Source: Maribacter sp. (lineage in GTDB: Bacteria > Bacteroidota > Bacteroidia > Flavobacteriales > Flavobacteriaceae). Taken from it: a stretch of 49,713 nucleotides of DNA. Shown in pieces: positions 44,239-49,713 of this stretch. The stretch covers positions 91,702 to 141,414 of the forward strand of contig JAHDDL010000003.1 in NCBI GenBank assembly GCA_020629415.1. The letters run 5' to 3'. Under the pieces are notes generated by a model. That model made no database searches. It had not been told where the DNA came from and saw only the letters and a list, made by a program, of their open reading frames with translations. Within the stretch, counting starts at the first letter, position 1; each line of letters begins with the position of its first letter. Position numbers and translations under genes: made by a program.

Positions 44239-46868
44239 ATGAATAAATGTATATTCCAAAGTATCTTATTTCTGCTATTTATATCGACAGTATTTGCTCA
44301 AAAAGATGCGGCAAAGGTACAAAGGGAATATGTTACCAAACAACTTCCGGTAGAAGAAGAAATTACAATTGACGGCTTATTGTCTGATAAAGCTTGGGAT
44401 ACTGTTTCTTGGGATGGAGATTTTACCGTTTTTGACCCTAACAACGGAGAGGCACCAAGTCAAGCCACAAAATTCAAAATTGCCTATGATGCTAAATTTC
44501 TTTACGTTGGTATTCGTTGTTATGATAGTGTTCCTTCTAAAATAGAAAAAAGACTTGCCAGACGTGATAATTTTTCTGGAGATTGGATAGAGATCAATAT
44601 TGATAGTTACAATGATAAAAGGACCGGTTTTTCATTTAACGTTTCTGCTGCCGGCGTAAAAGGCGATGAGTTTATATCGCAAAATGGAGATTTTTGGGAT
44701 GCCAGTTGGAATCCCATTTGGTATATGGCATCTAAAGTGAATTCCGAAGGTTGGACGGCAGAAATGAAAATTCCCTTCAGTCAATTAAAATTTGGGGAAC
44801 AAAAAGAACAGATTTGGGGGCTTCAGTTAAACAGAAGATTTTTTAGGGCAGAAGAACGTTCTCTTTGGCAGCCTGTTTCTTTAGATGCTCCAGGTTGGGT
44901 AAGTGAATTTGGTGTACTTAGAGGACTCATTGATATTCAGCCACAAAAGCAATTGGAAATTCAACCTTTTTTGGTAAATCAGTATAATGCTTATCCTTCA
45001 CAGGAAGGAAATCCTTTTCGCGATGGTAGTGATTATAGGTTAAACGTAGGCTTGGATGCCAAAATTGGTTTAACCAATGACCTTACTTTAGATTTAACCG
45101 TAAATCCGGACTTTGGTCAAGTAGATGCTGATCCCGGAGCTATTGCTTTAGACGGATTTCAAATCTTTTTTGAGGAGCGACGACCTTTTTTATCGAGAAC
45201 AAGAATATTTTTGATTATGAGTTTGCCGATGGTAATGACAATATTTTTTATAGTAGAAGAATAGGAAGAAGTCCGCAAGGTTTTGTAACGACGACACCAG
45301 ATGAATTCATTGATCAGCCAACAAATAGTACAATTTTGGGTGCCGCTAAATTTTCTGGTAAAACTAAAAATGGATGGTCATTGGGCTTGTTGGAAAGTGT
45401 AACTGGTAATATGTACGCAGATATTGAAGATGTCTCCGGTAATAAAAGATCGGAACTGGTAGAGCCATTAACAAATTATATAGTGGGTAGGGTACAGAAA
45501 GATTTCAATCAACGAAATTCTTTTATTGGTGGAATATTTACTGCTACAAATAGAAAAATACCAGATAATCTAGATTTTTTAAGAAGTGGAGCTTATACGG
45601 GCGGACTTGATTTTAAACATAATTGGAAGAATAGAAACTATTATGTTGAAGGTAATATTGTAGGTAGTCACGTTACGGGTAGTGAAGATGCAATTGCAAG
45701 AACACAAAATAGCATAACGCACCTCTTTCAAAGAGTTGATGCACGTCATGTTCCAGTAGATGATACTAGAACCTTGCTAACAGGTACCGGTGGTAAAATA
45801 GAATTAGGTAAGGCAGGCGGTGGTAATTGGAGATATGACGGAGGTGTCATTTGGCGTTCTCCGGAATTGGAACTCAATGATATTGGTTTTTTAAGGCAAG
45901 CAGATGAAATAAAGCAGACTACTTCTGTTAGTAGACTTTTTATAAAGCCTACCAATTTTTATAGGAGGGCAAACTTAGAATTAAGCCAATATTCTACCTA
46001 TGATTTTGAAGGCAATTACAATAGAATACAATATCAGTTTGAAGGATTCATAAATTATAAAAATAATTGGTGGACAGAGGTTGGGGCGGCGCATAAACCT
46101 AGAATTTTTTCAAATACCGTCCTTCGTGGCGGACCACGTTGGCGTTGGTCAGATGAAAACTTTGCTTATCTTTTCTTTGGTTCCGATAGTAGAAAGAAAT
46201 TAAGTTTTACTTTAGGGTACGTTAACAGTCAGGCTGCAGAAAATAACTTCTCTTTGGCACGATATGTTTTTAGGTTGAACTACCAGCCTTTTGATGCTTT
46301 TAGCCTGTCTATTTCCTCTGAATTTGAAGATAATCCCAATAAAACCCAGTATGTCACCGAAAGCAGTTTTAATGGCAGTGCAAGATATATCACAGGTAAT
46401 ATTGATCAAAAGACCTTTAGTACATCCATTCGTTTTAATTATAGTATTAATCCTAATTTATCAATTCAATATTATGGTGAGCCTTTCATTTCTAGAGGCA
46501 CATATACCAATTTTAATTTTGTAAATAATCCTATCGCTGAGCGTTTAGCTGATCGCGTAAGTATGTATTCAGAAAATCAAATTGCAAAATCAACCCTTGA
46601 TGAAATTTATTTAATAGATGCAGATTTTGATGGTAGGGTAGATTATCAAATTGAAAATCCAGATTTTTCTTATGTACAGTTTCGGTCAAATCTGGTACTT
46701 AGATGGGAATATGTGCCAGGCTCTGAAGTTTTTTTAGTTTGGTCTCAAGGGGTAGTAGGGGCAGGAAACCCTAGTGAAACTTTGGGAAGGAATTTAGACC
46801 GTCAAATACTAGGGCAGAAAAAAGATAATACCATTTTATTGAAGGCAACGTATAGATTTATTCTTTGA
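44239..46868 (+). pseudogene. CBM9-like/DUF5916 outer-membrane protein, frameshifted
   Basis: One gene split into two frames. Part 1 (44239-45191) has a signal peptide and a CBM9-like beta-sandwich (about 30-230, PVEEEITIDGLLSDKAWD to SEFGVLRGL) ending in DGFQIFFEERRPF. Part 2 (45192-46868) continues at once in the next frame with IENKNIFDYEFADG and the DUF5916 barrel, finishing with an aromatic-rich strand (KATYRFIL). A run of six T at 45186-45191 is where one T appears missing; seven T would give PFFIENKNIF, the family's usual text. Restored length is 876 residues. The rest has no stops, so this is a recent mutation, phase variation or a sequencing error. Function probably outer membrane, unknown. 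Start is ATG 44239; the frame also opens at GTG 44194, before the signal. Confidence 0.85.
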
Positions 46869-46960
46869 TAAGTAGGAGGTGGTATTGGGCCGTTTGTACA
46901 ATTTTGAAATATTTGGGAGTTTTTTTCGTTTTTAGGAATGTACAACTAAAAAACAAAAAA

Positions 46961-47467
46961 ATGTATAAGCATATTTTATTAATTGCTGGGGTGGTAGTAA
47001 CGCTATTGTCCTGTAGTTCTGATAAAGATGAAATTCAAAATGAAGCGGAAATCAATAGTACTGCAATTGTTGGTACTTGGGATGCTACAGAACTTGAAAT
47101 TGATAATGAAACGGCAAGTGACGATGTTAAATTTGGAAAACAAATATTAGATTTTCTTACAGAGAAAAACTGCTTTATTATTACCCTGCAGTTTAATGAA
47201 GACCTAACGGCAAGCGCTTCTAACTCTGCAAACTATATTGAAGTTAACGCTACTGCTACTGGTTTGGATATTCCTTGTCCTACAGCGTCAGATGAAAGCG
47301 AAAGTACATATACTTTTGACGGTAAGACTGTTACTACAATAGATGAGAACGGAGCGGAAGTGGCAATAGGTGTTACTATTGACGGTGATGTAATGACATT
47401 AGATGCAAGTGATCTTGATATTCCTAACTTTTCAGAAGACGGGCAATTGATTTTTGTGAAGCGATAA
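46961..47467 (+). CDS. lipocalin-like lipoprotein
   Basis: A 168-residue lipoprotein with signal Cys18 (VVTLLSCSS) followed by an acidic stretch (SDKDEIQNEAE). The mature part starts with the lipocalin-like VGTWDATELEID and has alternating strands (FIITLQFNEDLTASA, STYTFDGKTVTTID, MTLDASDLD) ending LIFVKR, as in Bacteroidota lipocalin-like domain proteins. Start chosen at ATG 46961; the frame opens upstream but those residues lack a signal and overlap the previous gene. Function unknown, probably ligand binding at the surface. Confidence 0.8.
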   Translation: MYKHILLIAGVVVTLLSCSSDKDEIQNEAEINSTAIVGTWDATELEIDNETASDDVKFGKQILDFLTEKNCFIITLQFNEDLTASASNSANYIEVNATATGLDIPCPTASDESESTYTFDGKTVTTIDENGAEVAIGVTIDGDVMTLDASDLDIPNFSEDGQLIFVKR

Positions 47468-47497
47468 ACTATATTCAATTACAATAGAAATAAAATG

Positions 47498-47526
47498 ACC
47501 CTTGCATTAATTGTAAGGGTTTTTTA
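47498..47526 (+). terminator. terminator after lipocalin-like gene
   Basis: Stem ACCCTT-x-CA/TTG-x-AAGGGT with a short loop, followed by a run of T. It partly overlaps the end of the convergent minus-strand gene. Confidence 0.65.
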
Positions 47527-47832
47527 TTGCTTGTAAAATTTGGCTTTTACATTCTGGTGTTCAGATCGTATGGTGATCATATACAATCCTTTTTTAAGAT
47601 TGAAAACAGGAATGTTCAGCGAATTTCTTTTAATTTCCCATTGATGAAAAATTACTTGGTTGCCATAACTATCTCTAATGGTTATTGCGGCATTTTCATC
47701 ATTTTGTAGACCAAGTACATTGATAACATTGGTTGCCGGATTAGGAAAAACTTTAACATCTTGAAAATCTTGTGCCGCCACTTGGTTAGCGTTAAAGATG
47801 ATAAAAACTAAAATGATTAAAATCCTTTTCAT
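47524..47832 (-). CDS. T9SS sorting-domain-only miniprotein
   Basis: A 102-residue secreted protein: signal peptide (1-20, cleaved before QDFQ) and then only a T9SS type A C-terminal sorting domain: VKVFPNPATNVINV (26-39), ITIRDSYGNQV, LKKGLYMITI (79-88) and the terminal KAKFYKQ. There is no cargo domain, whereas T9SS substrates normally carry large passengers. Three bases upstream of its start is a perfect 11-bp hairpin. The FN3-type lipoprotein gene precedes it on the same strand. Confidence 0.85.
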   Translation of the reverse strand: MKRILIILVFIIFNANQVAAQDFQDVKVFPNPATNVINVLGLQNDENAAITIRDSYGNQVIFHQWEIKRNSLNIPVFNLKKGLYMITIRSEHQNVKAKFYKQ

Positions 47833-47835
47833 AAA

Positions 47836-47869
47836 ATATAGCGTACCTCATGAGAGAAGTACGCTATAT
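47836..47869. repeat. perfect 11-bp inverted repeat (hairpin)
   Basis: ATATAGCGTAC (47836-47846) and GTACGCTATAT (47859-47869) are perfect reverse complements with a 12-nt loop containing the palindrome CTCATGAG. On the minus strand it is followed by TTTT and then the miniprotein's ATG. It could be a terminator for the upstream lipoprotein gene or an RNA structure controlling miniprotein translation. Confidence 0.85.
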
Positions 47870-47921
47870 GCTAACGTTTTAAAGATATATTTTCGTCTAG
47901 CTTTATATAAACTTTAACTTT

Positions 47922-48590
47922 CTAAAAAGAAAAAAATGTTTCGCTGGTAGATGAATTGTTATTGCTGTCTTTTGAAATAACTTTAATTGCATACTGTTGA
48001 CCAGCGGTAATGTTATAAGTGGTGTTAAGCAATGTTGTATTTTCTAATATCAATTCTAAAGTTTCGCCCGATCCAATATATACATCATAATTTTCTAAGT
48101 CGTCATCTAAGTCTTCACCTATCCAAGAAACGGTTACTGAACCGTTACCATTATCCGAAACGCTAATTTCTGCAGGAAAAGGAGCAAAGTTCTCTGTACT
48201 TGTGCCTTCTGAATAGAAGTTCCATGAATCACTTGGTAGTGTTTTTGAACCTAAAATGGCAGTTACTGACCATGAAAATTGGGTGCCTTTAGGCAAACCA
48301 ACAGTAAGTGATGTGGTGGTTACAGTTCTTGTGTCTATAGAATTGGTTTCTTGATTAGTAATTTTTAGTTCATAAGAAGTTGCATTGGTAGATCCCGACC
48401 ATTGAAATTCTATGCTTACCCCATCTGTACCATTATCTTCTCCTTCTGTACATATTAAATTGTTCTCGGGGAATACAAGATTGAATGCGCCCAGTTCTTT
48501 TTCTTCGGGTGGTGTTGGGTTGTCATTGTTCTTGCCACCGCATGACGCAACAAGTATTCCCATTAAAATTAATTTTATAGCTAATCTCAT
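47922..48590 (-). CDS. FN3-type lipoprotein
   Basis: A 222-residue lipoprotein with signal Cys17 (LVASCGGKNN) and a Pro/Glu-rich tether, then two fibronectin-type-III-like beta-sandwiches (about 35-130, with EFQWSGSTNATSYELKITN, and 137-222, with VTVSWIGEDLDDDLENYDVYIG). Its start overlaps the stop of the TSP3-repeat gene by four bases (ATGA), so the two are translationally coupled and probably work together at the cell surface. Function unknown. Confidence 0.85.
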   Translation of the reverse strand: MRLAIKLILMGILVASCGGKNNDNPTPPEEKELGAFNLVFPENNLICTEGEDNGTDGVSIEFQWSGSTNATSYELKITNQETNSIDTRTVTTTSLTVGLPKGTQFSWSVTAILGSKTLPSDSWNFYSEGTSTENFAPFPAEISVSDNGNGSVTVSWIGEDLDDDLENYDVYIGSGETLELILENTTLLNTTYNITAGQQYAIKVISKDSNNNSSTSETFFSF

Positions 48591-49713
48591 TTTTTAACAA
48601 ATTTTAAATTGATTTCTTTATCTCCTTCCACGATAGTTAACATGTACATACCGGGTGATAAGTTAGAAATATTCATTTCTAATGTGCCGTTATTAATTTG
48701 TCGGCTTTCTTGTAATGTGGTTACTCCACTTACATTAGATACTATAATTTGTGCTTCGGTCATGATGTTCAGACCTTCAACTCGTAATAAATCCGCAACA
48801 GGATTCGGAGACAAAATAGCATTATTAATTACAACACTATCATTAAAAACACCTTGGCAAATTTTATCGGTTTCTATAGAAATAACATTAGCTCCTTTGT
48901 CTAGCGGAAATGATAATTGCTGATTGGCTATATTATCAACTTCAAAGGAATATACCTTGTCATTCACTGCAACTTGGTAATTCTTACTTCCAGAAACTAC
49001 TACACTCGCTTTTTGTGAAATGTAATCAATTACCGTTTTACCAGAAATGAATTCTTCGGGGGTTTCTATGGTTACTGTGTAGCATTGCTCATAAATTGGA
49101 TACTCTGGTATAGTTACACAAACCGTATACGAGCCAGAAGAAAGATCTGATCTTACTAGTCCATTTGATGCATTAATGTTATCAAAGGTGTTGTCTAGTA
49201 ACATACCGGTGATTTGAACCGTGTAATTGTAATCCTCAGTGAAAGAAACAGAGATTTCACCATTTGCCGTATTTGGACAACTAGTACTTGTTACTTTTAC
49301 TTGAATACCATCATTTGGAATATCTGGGAGTGTATTTTCAGAAATCGTACACCCGCTCGAATCTACCGTCTCACCTGCAGGGGTGTTTGGACAATCGTCA
49401 TCGGCATCTGTTACGCCGTCATTGTCAGAATCTGTTATTGTGGTCACTGTGCAGCCATTTTCATCAACTGTATCTCCTGTAGGAGTATTTGGGCAGTCAT
49501 CATCGGCATCTGTTACGCCGTCATTGTCAGAATCTGTTATTGTGGTCACTGTGCAGCCATTTTCATCAACTGTATCTCCTGTAGGAGTATTTGGGCAGTC
49601 ATCATCTGCATCTGTTACACCATCATTGTCGGAATCTGTTACTGTGGTTACTGTGCAACCATTTTCATCAACTGTATCTCCTGTAGGAGTATTTGGGCAG
49701 TCATCATCTGCAT
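48587..49713 (-). CDS. thrombospondin type 3 repeat protein with T9SS sorting domain (partial)
   Basis: The 3' end of a minus-strand gene that runs off the right window edge; the frame is open through base 49713 with no stop. It encodes calcium-binding TSP3 repeats (DSDNDGVTDADDDCPNTP) of 34 residues, then a beta-rich region (about 49320-48820) and a T9SS type A sorting domain (ILSPNPVADLLRVEGL, LSPGMYMLTI, LKFVKK). It is therefore an exported, surface-anchored or secreted protein. An internal GTG at 49549 is a repeat codon, not the start. The N-terminal part is not visible. It overlaps the FN3 lipoprotein gene by 4 bp. Confidence 0.9.
   Translation of the reverse strand, partial: ADDDCPNTPTGDTVDENGCTVTTVTDSDNDGVTDADDDCPNTPTGDTVDENGCTVTTITDSDNDGVTDADDDCPNTPTGDTVDENGCTVTTITDSDNDGVTDADDDCPNTPAGETVDSSGCTISENTLPDIPNDGIQVKVTSTSCPNTANGEISVSFTEDYNYTVQITGMLLDNTFDNINASNGLVRSDLSSGSYTVCVTIPEYPIYEQCYTVTIETPEEFISGKTVIDYISQKASVVVSGSKNYQVAVNDKVYSFEVDNIANQQLSFPLDKGANVISIETDKICQGVFNDSVVINNAILSPNPVADLLRVEGLNIMTEAQIIVSNVSGVTTLQESRQINNGTLEMNISNLSPGMYMLTIVEGDKEINLKFVKK
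49392..49713. repeat. 102-bp tandem repeats encoding TSP3 units
   Basis: Period of exactly 102 bp with units beginning at 49392, 49494, 49596 and (partial) 49698. The first and second differ at only two positions; the second and third at about seven, nearly all synonymous. Near identity suggests recent duplication or homogenisation. The array continues past the window. Confidence 0.95.

Noticed and set aside
45336..46868. second half of the DUF5916 gene as an independent gene
   Set aside because: Coding sequence continues upstream of its first Met without a break to the frameshift at 45186-45191, and no signal peptide is present.

Overview
This window reads as a chromosomal segment of a marine flavobacterium (Bacteroidota, family Flavobacteriaceae; a Maribacter/Zobellia-type genus is an inference only). 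The evidence is AT-rich DNA, many TAnnTTTG promoter -7 boxes, type IX secretion (T9SS) C-terminal sorting domains, a PorT-family barrel, an exbB-exbD-exbD operon, a surface-type GH16 laminarinase lipoprotein beside a propeller/LuxR regulator, and flavobacterial forms of core genes. No phage, IS element, CRISPR array or rRNA was seen. Most of the window is core genome with small accessory patches.

Layout. 0.2-3.7 kb: a BlaI/BlaR1-type repressor-protease pair (minus strand) with three operator-like dyads, plus a GldL-like membrane protein. 3.8-8.1 kb: PhnA-domain protein, M20 dipeptidase with a heptamer tandem repeat at its stop codon, tRNA-Leu(UAG), a hydrolase-OsmC fusion with DUF427 partner, and a Cys-rich small protein. 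8.3-13.5 kb: a one-protein sensor/regulator (propeller, Y_Y_Y, TM, LuxR-type HTH) followed by a GH16 laminarinase; a compact beta-glucan locus without SusC/SusD. 13.5-14.4 kb: two tiny single-TM membrane peptides too short for normal gene calling. 14.4-21.4 kb: KDO transferase, DegT/StrS aminotransferase and GalE (cell-surface sugars), amidohydrolase, NagX-like acyltransferase, small barrel protein. 21.5-27.9 kb: sucA-sucB (TCA cycle), retropepsin-like protease, TatD DNase, asparaginase I. 27.9-33.3 kb: tRNA-Ser(GGA), ExbB-type energy-transduction operon, PorT-like barrel, rpoN. 33.3-44.0 kb: asnS, RND exporter, frr-pyrH, an M61 peptidase lipoprotein, tsf-rpsB and rpsI-rplM (translation block). 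44.2-49.7 kb: a frameshifted CBM9-like/DUF5916 barrel gene, lipocalin-like lipoprotein, a T9SS-sorting-domain-only miniprotein, an FN3-type lipoprotein and the 3' part of a thrombospondin-type-3-repeat T9SS protein running off the window end.

Most notable: (1) the BlaR1-like protein carries three tandem ~75-80-residue modules that look like the periplasmic domain of ExbD/TolR, one closely matching the ExbD encoded 27 kb away, in place of a penicillin-sensing domain; (2) the GH16 domain is interrupted by a ~155-residue beta-sandwich that appears circularly permuted; (3) ribosomal protein S2 has a ~130-residue tail ending in a helix-hairpin-helix module; (4) a perfect 11-bp hairpin sits 3 nt before the start codon of the sorting-domain-only miniprotein; (5) two unannotated 40-45-residue membrane peptides; (6) a one-base homopolymer frameshift splits the DUF5916 gene. 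All homology statements are from reading the sequence and remembered family features; no search was run.
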